DNA of 64,000 nt from CAYOEV01 sp964403075 (GTDB lineage Bacteria > Bacteroidota > Bacteroidia > Cytophagales > Cyclobacteriaceae): NCBI GenBank assembly GCA_964403075.1, contig CAYOEV010000007.1, forward strand, positions 27,685-91,684. The letters are read 5' to 3'. The position numbers were made by a program, and so were the translations under genes. Under the pieces are notes generated by a model. That model searched no databases, was not told the DNA's origin, and saw nothing but the letters and a program-made list of their open reading frames with translations. The stretch's first letter is position 1. Each line of letters starts with the position of its first letter. Below, piece after piece: positions 54,946-64,000 of the stretch.

Positions 54946-55511
54946 TTTTTGGGTGGGTTGATCATAATGTGCGCACGGTGTGTACCAGGATCCATAATCC
55001 AAGGGCTACCCGGCGCAGTTGATGAGGGGGGTAAACCTGTGGATTCAGAAGTCGCAAAGGGGATGTACACCACATACCGTAAATAGGTATTGACGGGTTG
55101 ACCCGATTCGTCAAATTCTCCTGACATCGCAAAAAGGGTGCTGCCCTGAGGAATTTTCAACTTCCCACTTTTGACTTCACTTTCCCTCTGCTCAAATACC
55201 TCCTGATACGTTTGGCCTGAAGCGCGAAGTTCACGTCCGCGTGCCATGAATGGTTCCAGTTCCTTATGATAGGCAGCCACGCTGAAGCCTGCCTTATTCG
55301 GATCGTCAGTCAGGGCAATCATGGGATTGCTTCCAGCTCGGAGCGTGACCATTTCTCCTTCCATGTTGTACCCCTTTACAGTGGCTTCTTCCTTAAAATC
55401 TTCTGGTACGGCAAGTAGTGCCCACTGAATCTGCTGATCAGCAGTTGGAACTTGTTGACTGTATGCGGCCATACCAAAAATGAGCAATGGAAAGGTAAAG
55501 TAAGTTTTCAT
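54942..55511 (-). CDS. Secreted protein of unknown function
   Basis: 189 residues with a signal peptide (residues 1-19, ending AAYSQ). The mature part (PTADQQIQWALLAVPEDFKE; GYNMEGEMVTLRAGSN; FAMSGEF; WIMDPGTHRAHIMINPP) looks like a soluble beta-rich periplasmic protein. Not assigned to a family. Convergent with ppk1 (4-bp overlap of stops). The CoA-hydrolase gene lies 53 bp upstream on the same strand. Confidence 0.78.
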   Translation of the reverse strand: MKTYFTFPLLIFGMAAYSQQVPTADQQIQWALLAVPEDFKEEATVKGYNMEGEMVTLRAGSNPMIALTDDPNKAGFSVAAYHKELEPFMARGRELRASGQTYQEVFEQRESEVKSGKLKIPQGSTLFAMSGEFDESGQPVNTYLRYVVYIPFATSESTGLPPSSTAPGSPWIMDPGTHRAHIMINPPKN

Positions 55512-55564
55512 AACATTTATTTATAGAAAAATAACCAATTCATCTGACTGTGCCAATCTTGTAC

Positions 55565-56848
55565 TTATACTTTGAGCTTTAGACATTCAAAACAAGCTAC
55601 TGCCAATCCTTCCCGGTGATCCGGGTGTGCAATCTGAATCAACTGATGTGCGCGTTCCTGAAGTGACTTTCCATAGAGGTTGGCAATACCGTACTCAGTA
55701 ACCACGTAATGAACATGGGCGCGCGTAGTCACTACGCCTGCTCCAATATTTAAGTACGGGACGATACGACTTACGCCTTTACTGGTGGTAGAGGGGAGTG
55801 CCAAAATAGGTTTGCCACCCGGCGAGAGTGAGGCACCCCGTACGAAGTCCATTTGCCCACCCACGCCTGAAAAGATGCGGTGACCAATGGAGTCGGCACA
55901 AACTTGGCCAGTCATGTCTATTTCGATGGCGCTATTGATGGCGGTAACCTTTGGATTTTTTCGTATGACGTTGGTGCGATTGACATAGCCAATGTCCAGA
56001 AATCGCACCTTCGGATTGTCGTGAACAAAATCATAGAGTCGCTGGCTACCAAATGCAAACCCGGTGACTGTATGGTACGGGTGAATGGTCTTGTGCTCAT
56101 TGGTAACCACATTCCGCTCGATTAGGTCGATCAAACCATCCGAGAACATTTCTGTATGCACCCCCAACCCCTTATGGTTTTGGAGAGCTTCTAATGCTGC
56201 ATTGGGAATGGCACCTATACCCATTTGCAAGGTGGCACCGTCTTCTACCAATTCGGCAATGTATCTGCCAATTGTTCGTTCTTTATCCGTCAACGCCGGC
56301 ATTTCCACGGTAGGCATGGGTGTATTAACCGCTATCACCCTGTCAAACTCGCTGATATGCAGGGTGCCATCGCCGGTGGTTCTTGGCATGTTTGGATTTA
56401 TTTCTGCTATCAGCCGCTTGGCACACTTGGCAGCGGCCAGTGTAGCATCTACAGAAGTTCCCAGGGTGACATAACCATTTCTGTCCGGAGGAGAAACGGT
56501 AACCATCGCAACGTCAAGGGGGATGATGTTTCGAATGAACAGGTTGGGTATTTCACTCAAAAAAACGGGTATGTAATCTGCACGCCCTTCTTGTACAGCC
56601 TTTCGCATATTGCCACCTACGAAAAAGCACTGAACCCGAAAGTTTTTTTCTTTTCCCCTTTGCGCATAAGGCGCAGACCCTTCTGTATGAAGCTGAAAAA
56701 TTCGGACGTCTTTTAGATCGTCACGATCTGCCATGGCCTGTAACAATGTTTGAGGTGCGCCGGCCACACTTTGGACGTATACATTGTTGCCGGAATGAAT
56801 CAGTTCGACTGCTTTTTCCGCGGTAGTAGGGGCGAGAGTTTTGGGCAT
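55565..56848 (-). CDS. Acetyl-CoA hydrolase/transferase family protein (4-hydroxybutyrate/acyl CoA-transferase-like)
   Basis: 427 residues with the two-domain CoA-transferase fold. The active-site glutamate is E233 in GVHTEMFSDG, which forms the CoA thioester; QMGIGAIPNAALEAL precedes it and GVGGQMDFVRGASLSPGGKPI follows. Such enzymes move CoA between acyl groups or hydrolyse acetyl-CoA. The substrate (acetate/succinate/4-hydroxybutyrate) cannot be told. The hbd gene at 13 kb is too far off to imply one pathway. Confidence 0.88.
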   Translation of the reverse strand: MPKTLAPTTAEKAVELIHSGNNVYVQSVAGAPQTLLQAMADRDDLKDVRIFQLHTEGSAPYAQRGKEKNFRVQCFFVGGNMRKAVQEGRADYIPVFLSEIPNLFIRNIIPLDVAMVTVSPPDRNGYVTLGTSVDATLAAAKCAKRLIAEINPNMPRTTGDGTLHISEFDRVIAVNTPMPTVEMPALTDKERTIGRYIAELVEDGATLQMGIGAIPNAALEALQNHKGLGVHTEMFSDGLIDLIERNVVTNEHKTIHPYHTVTGFAFGSQRLYDFVHDNPKVRFLDIGYVNRTNVIRKNPKVTAINSAIEIDMTGQVCADSIGHRIFSGVGGQMDFVRGASLSPGGKPILALPSTTSKGVSRIVPYLNIGAGVVTTRAHVHYVVTEYGIANLYGKSLQERAHQLIQIAHPDHREGLAVACFECLKLKV

Positions 56849-57213
56849 AGTTGTTTGTTTAGCACAAGGTTAACAGGCTTTCCTAAACTGTCGGCTGACA
56901 TTTGTCAGATAGACCATTAAACAATTAACGATAGACCATACGGAATAGTAATTATTCACACCCTGGATGTGAGGGACGTCCATGAATAATTATAAAATTC
57001 CCTGGTTCTACAAATCAAAAGTCCACCACTTTTCTTTTTTTAATTGAGGCAATGGCAACAAATAATTAAAAATGGATCGTTGTAATGCCTAATAGGCACC
57101 CCGTACAAATCCCTAAATTCATAAAATCTGCTTTTTTGGCACGGTTTTGATTCAAAATAAAACTAAAACTTCCGAAGATTTAGTCGGAAGAATACCAACT
57201 AATATTTTTTATC
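56849..57213. other. 365-bp intergenic region, AT-rich, with a hairpin
   Basis: It separates a minus-strand and a plus-strand gene, so both promoters lie here. It contains the palindrome noted below at 56949-56992. No gene or RNA was recognised otherwise. Confidence 0.5.
56949..56992. repeat. Inverted repeat between divergent genes
   Basis: TAATTATTCA (56949-56958) and its exact reverse complement TGAATAATTA (56983-56992); the centre has a short TGGA/TCCA pair (56964-56967 and 56979-56982). A candidate regulator site or RNA hairpin; no T-run follows in either direction. Confidence 0.5.
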
Positions 57214-57801
57214 ATGAACGTTCGTGTGCTTTTAATTTTGTCTTTATTGTCAGGTCTACCCGTCCAATCTTTGGCGCAGGACTCGTTCATGTATGGGGTA
57301 CTGGGTGCCGATTTTTCCAAAACCTACAAGGGGGGTAGTTTACACCTGAATGTCATCAACGATCGGTTGGTAATTCAGATTGGTGGACTGGGTTCTTTCA
57401 AGGAAGCGGCCTCCACGCCTGTCGATTTTGTTGCCCCAGAGAGCGATATTCCTTTGGTAGGGGGCGGACCGATCGACGCTCACCTCATGGCTCATGTGAG
57501 CGCAGGCGTATCGCTAGGTTTTGGAGACTTTTTCCGGTTGAATTTGATGGCAGGAGTTGGAAATTCCTGGTACCACGAACCGACTAATTGGGAATTGACT
57601 GGACAGCCTGACGAAGCGGACAATTATGATTTTGACTATGGCACTAAATCTGTCGTGGGACTGATACTACACCCAGGATTAGAGTTCACCTTATCCAAAC
57701 CTATGGGCATTGCAGTTTCTCCTTTGGTCATCATCAATGAGAGAGGAACGCAAACCTTCCTGGAGGTATCCTTTTTGCTGGGAAATGTGAGAAATAACTG
57801 A
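57214..57801 (+). CDS. Outer-membrane beta-barrel-like secreted protein, unknown
   Basis: 195 residues with a signal peptide (residues 1-21, ending SLAQ). The mature part alternates polar and hydrophobic residues as in small outer-membrane barrels (LHLNVINDRLVIQIGGLGSF; VSAGVSLGFGDFFRLNLMAGVGNSW; FTLSKPMGIAVSPLV), and ends in a short polar tail. No named family. It is alone between the divergent CoA-hydrolase gene and the convergent smc gene. Confidence 0.72.
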   Translation: MNVRVLLILSLLSGLPVQSLAQDSFMYGVLGADFSKTYKGGSLHLNVINDRLVIQIGGLGSFKEAASTPVDFVAPESDIPLVGGGPIDAHLMAHVSAGVSLGFGDFFRLNLMAGVGNSWYHEPTNWELTGQPDEADNYDFDYGTKSVVGLILHPGLEFTLSKPMGIAVSPLVIINERGTQTFLEVSFLLGNVRNN

Positions 57802-57825
57802 CTCTTCAAAGACAAAAATTAAGAT

Positions 57826-60800
57826 TCAGGCCAGGCTCCTTAAATCAGCAGGTACCGCTCTGGATACCCCTTGCTCTACCATAGTAATGCCATAGATTAC
57901 ATCGGTGCTGGCCATGGTCCGCTTATTATGCGTAACAATAATGAATTGGCTATCCTTTGAGAACTCCCGAACGATTTGGTTGAATTTGTCAATGTTGGCG
58001 TCGTCAAGGGGTGCGTCTACCTCATCAAAAATACAGAAAGGGGCCGGTTTCAATAGATAGATTGAAAAGAGAAGGGAGGTGGCAGTCAGTGTTTTTTCAC
58101 CACCTGACAGCTGGTTGATGGTAAGCGGCTTTTTACCTTTCGGCTTGGCAATAATTTCAATGCTGCTCTCCAGGGGATTTTCCGGATCACTCAACTTCAG
58201 GTCACAGTCGTCTTCTTCGGTGAACAATGTGCGAAAGACCTTGATGAAGTTGTCATGTATCTTATGAAAAGCATCCATGAAAGTATCCCTGGCCACAGTA
58301 TCAATTTCGGAAATAGTGGTGAGCAACGACTGTTTGGCTTCCAATAGATCATCTCTCTGAGTAGTGATGAAATCGAAACGCTCCTTGATTTCCTCGTATG
58401 CTTCCATGGCCATGGGATTGATGGGTCCCATAGTATCCAACCTGTTCTTGTATTTATCTACCTTTTGTTTAAGCTCACTTTCGCTCAGCGCCGCCAGGGC
58501 TTCATTCATCGAAGCTTCGAGTTGATCCACCTTGACGTTAAACTCTACGGACAATCGATCTTTTACCGATTGTAACTTCAATTGCGTCTCGCTGCGCTTG
58601 GTTTGCCACTCCATCAGCACGTGGTCTATACCTTCCCTTAATCGGTTCAACTCCCTTAGTTTCTTCTCTTCTTCATCAATGGTTCCACGAGCCTGATAAT
58701 ATTCCTTTTCAGCTTCGTTTACACCTTCCTCCAGGCTTTCCTTTTCCTGGTACATGGAAACGAGCGCGTGATCGCTTTCGGTAGACTTCCGAATCAGGTC
58801 GTTGATGGCTTGGGTGGTCTCTTGCAATTCTGCCTGGTTTTTCTCTATCCGTTCTTGGCTATTATTGAAGGCTTCCCGCTTGTATCCGATCTCCTGTTTA
58901 ATGCTGTTGACCGAACTCAGCCTTTGATGAAACCGTACATTCTCTTCATTGTAGGCAGCAGATTTTCGAGCCAATAACTCCGAAAGGTCTTCCAATTCTC
59001 CTCGCATTTTGTCAATGTTGCCAGCCATGCTTTCGAGTCTTTGCTTCTCGGTTTCGTAGTTGGGCTTGAGTTGCGCCAGATCCTGCAGCAATAGTGCACG
59101 ATGGTTTTCCATTTCCGAATGACGCGAACGGGCGGAGTTCAATAATTCTCCAAATTGTTCCTGTTTGGTTTGAATAGAGACGTAGGTTTCGTTAATCCGG
59201 CCAATTTCGTCTTTAAGTTGCTCCAGCTGCTCTAAATTTATGGAAGCTTTTAGATGTTCAATGGAGCGATGGTTGTCGTCTAGCTTTCGCTGAGCCTCTT
59301 CCTGCTTGCGGGTCAGCAACCTTATACGCTCACCCAATTTTTCAAGATTTTTCGCCCGACCGATCCGTTTGCCTTCAAACAGACCTACTGAGCCTCCGGA
59401 GAGGCTGTAAGGTCGGTGTGTTATTTTACCCCCTTTATCTATCCAAACAGTCCGACCCTTCCTCTGAAAATCAGGTAGACTGCCTTCATAGATGTAAACA
59501 TTGGAAAGTAAGTAGCTGATCAGGTGGCGATATCGCGCGTCGTACTCTATCACATCTGTCGCGGGAGTTAAGCCGGACATCAGCGTATCCGTGTCTTCCA
59601 TTGCATAATCTATCAACCGATCCAATACAAAAAAATGGGCCTTGCCTTTGGATGCATCGCTCAGAAGATTGACTGCCTTCAATGCCTGGTCATAGGTATC
59701 TACCACATAATAATTCATGTAAGGCTCCAGATAGTTTTCAATGGTCACCCGATAGTTTTCGGGACAAGTGATGATATCAGAAAGCAGCGGGGCATCTTTC
59801 CAATCTGGACTTTTCTTGAGAAACTTTATGGCTTCCGGAAAACCTTCCAGATTTTCAACCAGCGATTTGGTTAAATTGTATTCATTTTGTTTGGCGTCCA
59901 GTTCTCGGTTGATCAGGTTAATCTCATCGCGAATCAATTGTCTTTCTTTTTCAAATGCTGACAATTGTTCATTTAACTTATCTGCTTCTGTGCGTAGTGC
60001 CTCATAGGCGGCCAGTTGGGTTTCACGTTTATCGATTATCTCTTCCAAGCGATCTTTGAAAGTAGCCAGGCTGGCTTCCTGCTGGGTGGTGTCTTCATCC
60101 GTTTTAGTCAACTCACTTTTCAATGACTGCAGTTGGATGTCTTTGATTTCAATGTCTTTTTCTAATTTGAAAAAATGATCCCTCAGTTCCGAGTAAGCGT
60201 TCGAATGTCCATTGAAGGTCTTCTGTGCCTGGTTGGTCAGCTCCTGTTGACGCTCGTAATCCGACTTTAAGCGTGCCAATCCCTGTTCAACTTCGATTGA
60301 CAGATTCTGGGCTGCAGTCAATTCCTTTTCAAGACTTTTTATGGCGAAGTCCGCTCTTTCATTACTTGCCTTATCGTGGGCGATTTGATTGTTTATGTTG
60401 TCAATTTTGTCATTCAGGAATCGCTGTCGCTCATTCTTAATCTTCTTTTCACTTTCATATTGCCGGATGGCGGCTACGTGCTGGTTCAGCGACTTTTGAC
60501 GCGACGACAGGAGTTGCTCCTTGCCCAAAAGGTCTTTTTTGGCCTGTTCTATCCTGGCTTCTTTGTCTGCTACCTGACTAACAAGGGTAAGTTTTTTATC
60601 GGTTTCGCTTAAAATGCTTTGTTCAATATTTAAAAATATTTCCCGTTGATTTTTCAGAGAATTTTGTGCCAACGCAATGCTTACTGCTTTATACTCTTCT
60701 TTAATTTCGTAGTAACGTTTTGTTTGCCTCGCCTGACGTTCTAATGATTTGAGGTTCTTTTCTATTTCAAACAGCAGATCTTCTACGCGCTCCAGATCAG

Positions 60801-61356
60801 CATCTGTTTCACTGAGTTTTTTGATGGTTTCTTTTTTGCGGATTTTGAATTTTGAAATACCTGCCGCTTCTTCAAAAAGTGTACGACGCGAATGGTCCTT
60901 GTCGTTGAGAATATCATCTACCATCTTTAACTCGATGATGGCATAGCTGTCGGAAGAAATACCCGTGTCCAGAAACAGATTATTGATGTCTTTGAGTCGG
61001 CAGGCAACGCCATTCAACAGATATTCGCTATCACCACTTCGATAGTATCTGCGCGTAATGGTGACTTGCGAATATTCAGTAGGAATTAAGTTCTTGGTGT
61101 TGTTGAAAGTCAATGACACCTCGGCCAGATTCGTCTGTTTACGGCCCTTGGTGCCATTGAAAATGATGTTTTCCATTTTTTCAGAGCGCAGCACCCTTGT
61201 TTTTTGTTCACCCAGCACCCAGCGAATGGCGTCTACTACATTGGATTTACCACACCCGTTGGGGCCCACAATCCCTGTTATTCCCTCATTAAAATTTATG
61301 ACAACCTTGTCTGCAAAACTTTTGAAACCTTTAATTTCTAATCGAGTGAGCTGCAT
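57826..61356 (-). CDS. smc: Chromosome segregation protein SMC
   Basis: 1176 residues, the normal length. The N-terminal ATPase has Walker A GPNGCGKS at 31-38. A long coiled coil follows (about 170-500), then the hinge (about 510-670, FPEAIKFLKKSPDWKDAPLL, ENYLEPYMNYYVVD), the returning coiled coil, and the C-terminal half ATPase with signature LSGGEKTLTATSLL and Walker B PFCIFDEVDAPLDDANIDKF. It forms the bacterial condensin core. Its gene diverges from the small anchored protein upstream by 65 bp. Confidence 0.96.
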   Translation of the reverse strand: MQLTRLEIKGFKSFADKVVINFNEGITGIVGPNGCGKSNVVDAIRWVLGEQKTRVLRSEKMENIIFNGTKGRKQTNLAEVSLTFNNTKNLIPTEYSQVTITRRYYRSGDSEYLLNGVACRLKDINNLFLDTGISSDSYAIIELKMVDDILNDKDHSRRTLFEEAAGISKFKIRKKETIKKLSETDADLERVEDLLFEIEKNLKSLERQARQTKRYYEIKEEYKAVSIALAQNSLKNQREIFLNIEQSILSETDKKLTLVSQVADKEARIEQAKKDLLGKEQLLSSRQKSLNQHVAAIRQYESEKKIKNERQRFLNDKIDNINNQIAHDKASNERADFAIKSLEKELTAAQNLSIEVEQGLARLKSDYERQQELTNQAQKTFNGHSNAYSELRDHFFKLEKDIEIKDIQLQSLKSELTKTDEDTTQQEASLATFKDRLEEIIDKRETQLAAYEALRTEADKLNEQLSAFEKERQLIRDEINLINRELDAKQNEYNLTKSLVENLEGFPEAIKFLKKSPDWKDAPLLSDIITCPENYRVTIENYLEPYMNYYVVDTYDQALKAVNLLSDASKGKAHFFVLDRLIDYAMEDTDTLMSGLTPATDVIEYDARYRHLISYLLSNVYIYEGSLPDFQRKGRTVWIDKGGKITHRPYSLSGGSVGLFEGKRIGRAKNLEKLGERIRLLTRKQEEAQRKLDDNHRSIEHLKASINLEQLEQLKDEIGRINETYVSIQTKQEQFGELLNSARSRHSEMENHRALLLQDLAQLKPNYETEKQRLESMAGNIDKMRGELEDLSELLARKSAAYNEENVRFHQRLSSVNSIKQEIGYKREAFNNSQERIEKNQAELQETTQAINDLIRKSTESDHALVSMYQEKESLEEGVNEAEKEYYQARGTIDEEEKKLRELNRLREGIDHVLMEWQTKRSETQLKLQSVKDRLSVEFNVKVDQLEASMNEALAALSESELKQKVDKYKNRLDTMGPINPMAMEAYEEIKERFDFITTQRDDLLEAKQSLLTTISEIDTVARDTFMDAFHKIHDNFIKVFRTLFTEEDDCDLKLSDPENPLESSIEIIAKPKGKKPLTINQLSGGEKTLTATSLLFSIYLLKPAPFCIFDEVDAPLDDANIDKFNQIVREFSKDSQFIIVTHNKRTMASTDVIYGITMVEQGVSRAVPADLRSLA

Positions 61357-61421
61357 GAAGTGTGCTGAAGAATGTAGTAGATATCGCCTTTAAAATTAGA
61401 ATTAATATTTTACTTTACGTC

Positions 61422-61952
61422 ATGGACGACAGTATTTGGTTTTACATCATTGCAGCAGTAATCTATTTCCTGACCAGAGGTAAGAAAAAGCAAAATCCCA
61501 ATAAAAGTAATCGCCCATCGACGGCATCCCAACGACCGAAACAGACGGAAAGAGAGGTGACTTTCGAGGACTTGTTAAAAGAGGTCACCGGGCAACGTCG
61601 GGAGTCGGAAGAAGTCGTGGCGAGATCGAGAAAAGAATTAGCAGATCGGGATCGTGGCTTTGGTAAGGGAGATGAGCAGATACAAATCCCTGAGGAAGGG
61701 CGTGATCGTTTTTTTGCCGACGAGGAGAGTAAAAAGGTGTACGAAGAATCCGTCAAACTGGCGGAAGGTTACGAAATTGATTACGGTCCGGATGATGATT
61801 TCCGTTCGAACAAGATGTTTAAAGGATACGAGAAGCCTTCCGGTAAAAGGCGGAAGAGCGGATTGGCGGCTGAAATACGCAAGGGGCTTAAAGACGCCAA
61901 TGCAGCAAAGAAGGCCATTATTTACAGTGAAATACTAAAGAAGCGGTACTGA
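61422..61952 (+). CDS. Small membrane-anchored charged protein, unknown
   Basis: 176 residues. One N-terminal transmembrane helix (residues 3-18, SIWFYIIAAVIYFLTR) is followed by a strongly charged, low-complexity body rich in Lys/Arg/Glu/Asp and a basic C-terminus (KKAIIYSEILKKRY). The ATG at 61422 puts the helix at the start; the frame is open upstream but that part is not likely. No family named. It sits between smc (divergent) and the FAD oxidoreductase 51 bp downstream. Similar short anchored proteins lie near smc in other Bacteroidota, but this is from memory. Confidence 0.78.
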   Translation: MDDSIWFYIIAAVIYFLTRGKKKQNPNKSNRPSTASQRPKQTEREVTFEDLLKEVTGQRRESEEVVARSRKELADRDRGFGKGDEQIQIPEEGRDRFFADEESKKVYEESVKLAEGYEIDYGPDDDFRSNKMFKGYEKPSGKRRKSGLAAEIRKGLKDANAAKKAIIYSEILKKRY

Positions 61953-62003
61953 GTAATATTTCCCATTTGGGAATGATTGCACTTAAGTAAGCATTACTTA
62001 CAT

Positions 62004-63119
62004 ATGGTGGATGTTGCTGTTGTAGGTGGCGGATTGGCCGGGTTGATTCATTCAATTCTGATGGTTCGAAAAGGTTTCTCGGTGGTGCTCATTGAGAAGA
62101 ATCAATATCCTTTTCAACGTGTTTGTGGTGAATACATCAGCAAGGAAGTGGTCCCTTTTTTACAAAGAGAAGGCTTATATCCTTACCATCTTGAGCCCGC
62201 TGATATCATCAAATTTAAATTGAGTAGTACAGAGGGGAAGAGCCACGAAGTACGCCTTCCATTGGGGGGATTCGGTGTCAGCCGGCAAGCTTTCGATGCG
62301 TGGCTGGCTCAAAAAGCAAGACTGGAAGGAGTTGAACTTAGAGAGCGTACAACAGTTACATCGGTTCGGTACCTGGAAGATTTTATGGAATTGTCTTTTT
62401 CAGGGGAAGCTACCTTGCAAGCCAGAGTAGTCATTGGTGCCCATGGAAAGCGTGCCAGGCTGGACCAGTCTTTGCAGCGCACTTTCATGCAAAAACGCTC
62501 ACCATTCATGGGCATCAAATATCACGTGCGCACGGATCAGGTCGACCCGCACACGGTAGAGTTACACAATTTTCACGACGGCTATTGCGGAGCCAGTAGA
62601 GTAGAAGATGACCAGTACAACCTTTGTTATCTGACTACCAGAAGCAACCTCAAATCCGTGGGTTCAATAGAAGAAATGGAAGTTGATATTCTGGGTAAAA
62701 ATCCACTGCTAGACCGATTGTTGAAGTCTTCAGATAGAATAGCAGGTCCTGTAGTGATCAATGAGTTTACTTTCCAGTCTAAAGAACCGGTACACGAACA
62801 TGTTTTAATGATTGGCGATGCGGCTGGATTGATTACACCGTTGTGTGGCAATGGTATGGCCATGGCCATACATTCGGCTTTTCTGCTGGCAGGTTTTACA
62901 GAAAAGTTTTTACTCAAGGAAGACTACCAGCGTGTACAAATGGAAAGGGATTATGCGCGAAGCTGGAAGCAAACTTTTGCGGGCAGGCACTGGGCAGGAC
63001 GCCAAATACAGCGATTGTTTTTCGGCACACCAGGGGCTTCAAGATTGGCGTTAGGGATGAGCAAAATAACGCCTCTGGCCACTTGGCTGATTCAATGTAC
63101 CCATGGAAAACCCTTTTAA
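62004..63119 (+). CDS. FAD-dependent oxidoreductase of the geranylgeranyl-reductase/monooxygenase type
   Basis: 371 residues. The FAD dinucleotide motif GGGLAG is at 8-13, IEKNQYPFQRVCGEYIS at about 32-48, and the second FAD motif HVLMIGDAAGLITPLCGNG at about 264-282. This is the layout of the GGR/UbiH-like flavoproteins that reduce isoprenoid chains or hydroxylate aromatic compounds. The ATG at 62004 was preferred to an in-frame TTG at 61977. Its stop overlaps that of the convergent UbiA-type gene, so the neighbours may make or modify a prenylated aromatic or isoprenoid compound; no clear pathway is seen in the window. Confidence 0.85.
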   Translation: MVDVAVVGGGLAGLIHSILMVRKGFSVVLIEKNQYPFQRVCGEYISKEVVPFLQREGLYPYHLEPADIIKFKLSSTEGKSHEVRLPLGGFGVSRQAFDAWLAQKARLEGVELRERTTVTSVRYLEDFMELSFSGEATLQARVVIGAHGKRARLDQSLQRTFMQKRSPFMGIKYHVRTDQVDPHTVELHNFHDGYCGASRVEDDQYNLCYLTTRSNLKSVGSIEEMEVDILGKNPLLDRLLKSSDRIAGPVVINEFTFQSKEPVHEHVLMIGDAAGLITPLCGNGMAMAIHSAFLLAGFTEKFLLKEDYQRVQMERDYARSWKQTFAGRHWAGRQIQRLFFGTPGASRLALGMSKITPLATWLIQCTHGKPF

Positions 63120-63976
63120 AAGATGAGGAGGGTGAGAAAAAAAACGATGAAGCAGGTTGCAGAAATCATATTCAATTTCATGGTGTGGGAATAATCTGCC
63201 TTGGTATGATCTTTTCGAACTTCTGCATACCAAACCAGAAAATAGATGAGGGTAGGTGATAAAATGAGTAAAAAAGAAAGTGCGGTCATCCAATGATAAT
63301 ATGAGGTGAAATACATGACAAACCCGGCGATTGCGACAGTAAATGCCAGCAACGTAAAATGGAAAGTACCCATAATGCCCAATTTCAAACTGATCGTTTG
63401 GTCCCCACGCTCAGCATCTTCTTCATGTTGATAAACCTGCGTCATCGGATAACTACCAAAAAGCAATATTGAACTCAACAGGGCAGGAAACTGAATCTCT
63501 GGCGTCCACATCTCTGCAGACCATTCATTCAATCCCACATATACCATGCACATGGTGAAATAACCTTGAAAAATTCCTGCTGCCAACCACCCGATGTAGG
63601 GCATTTTTTTCAGCCTTATGGACGGGTGACTGTAGGCTTTAGACACGAGCCCATAAATAATAAGCATGATGGCAAATTCCCATGAAAGGTACCAACCGGC
63701 CAATATGCCCACAAGATCGAATAAGAGGGATACCCAATAGAGTTGCACTTCTACACTTGGCGGTCTTTTCAGGCCGCCAATGCTGCTTTTATCCTTGTCG
63801 AAATAACTATTGTATCCGTTGCTGGCCGGATAGATGAAAAAATGGAGGATGACAAAGATCCAAACTACCTCAGCCATGTCCTTCCACGGATATACAACCA
63901 CAGCAAACAGAAAAATAGGCAGCAGAAAGTAAGAGAAAGGTATGCGTAAATGCAGCAGTGTGGATTTTTTAATCAT
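63116..63976 (-). CDS. UbiA family prenyltransferase
   Basis: 286 residues with 8-9 membrane helices. First Asp-rich motif NGYNSYFDKDKSS (residues 53-65), second motif YQHEEDAERGD near 180, as in UbiA/MenA/COQ2-type enzymes. They attach an isoprenoid diphosphate to an aromatic acceptor. The ATG at 63976 is preferred to the GTG one codon upstream. The specific acceptor is unknown; a menaquinone or pigment-type role is possible. It converges on the FAD oxidoreductase gene with stop codons overlapping by four bases. Confidence 0.9.
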   Translation of the reverse strand: MIKKSTLLHLRIPFSYFLLPIFLFAVVVYPWKDMAEVVWIFVILHFFIYPASNGYNSYFDKDKSSIGGLKRPPSVEVQLYWVSLLFDLVGILAGWYLSWEFAIMLIIYGLVSKAYSHPSIRLKKMPYIGWLAAGIFQGYFTMCMVYVGLNEWSAEMWTPEIQFPALLSSILLFGSYPMTQVYQHEEDAERGDQTISLKLGIMGTFHFTLLAFTVAIAGFVMYFTSYYHWMTALSFLLILSPTLIYFLVWYAEVRKDHTKADYSHTMKLNMISATCFIVFFLTLLIF

Positions 63977-64000
63977 CACATGGTAAAACTATGCATTCGC

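Noticed and set aside
56085..56716. Two overlapping plus-strand frames (129 and 163 codons) opposite the CoA-transferase gene
   Set aside because: They overlap each other and the conserved catalytic region of the real gene; shadows.
1..64000. CRISPR arrays, restriction-modification, toxin–antitoxin or other defence genes
   Set aside because: No regularly spaced direct repeats and no recognisable defence families were seen.

Overview
The window reads as chromosomal DNA of a Bacteroidota member, most likely a (marine) Cytophagales-type bacterium. The reasons are: a bamD–rpoZ–coaBC–porD(DUF4835)–recN block of the kind found in this phylum; other families common in the phylum (DUF2911, DUF4856, imelysin, OstA-like, BNR/Asp-box secreted protein); no clear Shine-Dalgarno sequences before most starts; and several -7 boxes of the TAnnTTTG type upstream of genes. 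PorD implies a type IX secretion system elsewhere. No rRNA, tRNA, CRISPR array, insertion sequence or prophage was recognised.

Layout. 1–3.4 kb: the start of an L-2-hydroxyglutarate oxidase gene and a large secreted Asp-box propeller protein, both on the minus strand. 3.6–10.2 kb: a plus-strand tripartite RND efflux operon (adaptor, pump, unknown two-helix membrane protein, TolC-type channel). 10.5–15.2 kb: a single-domain response regulator, an S9 oligopeptidase lipoprotein, 3-hydroxyacyl-CoA dehydrogenase and class II aldolase. 15.3–20.6 kb: a tight plus-strand set of Na+/solute symporter, GNAT acetyltransferase, M20 amidohydrolase and two different fold-III PLP racemases, which looks like an amino-acid or acyl-amino-acid uptake and racemisation module.

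21.1–22.95 kb is a gene-poor zone with broken coding remnants and one small membrane protein. It borders an AT-richer island (22.96–29.28 kb): DUF4856 lipoprotein, imelysin lipoprotein, HTTM membrane protein and TonB-dependent receptor. Both lipoproteins carry an S-D-D-D surface-export-like signal after the lipid cysteine. This island is probably an outer-surface metal (iron) acquisition system and probably acquired, and it is the most interesting part of the window.

29.3–41.1 kb: a Cys/Met-metabolism PLP enzyme, an MscS channel, an M3 oligopeptidase, a YfiR-domain sensor kinase with its partner regulator, a methyltransferase, a DUF2911 protein, a 3-methyladenine DNA glycosylase, an OmpA-type protein and a DUF2147 protein. 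41.5–49.9 kb is a long minus-strand housekeeping block (ispE, fabI, recN, porD, coaBC, rpoZ, bamD, ostA-like), divergent from tilS – cNMP-binding protein – mdh – ppk1 (49.9–54.9 kb). 54.9–64 kb: a secreted unknown, an acetyl-CoA hydrolase/transferase family enzyme, a small barrel-like protein, SMC, a small anchored charged protein, and a convergent FAD oxidoreductase / UbiA prenyltransferase pair at the edge.

Nothing here is a clear-cut new defence or mobile system. The best candidates for follow-up are the imelysin/HTTM island with its internal perfect hairpin, and the double-racemase module.
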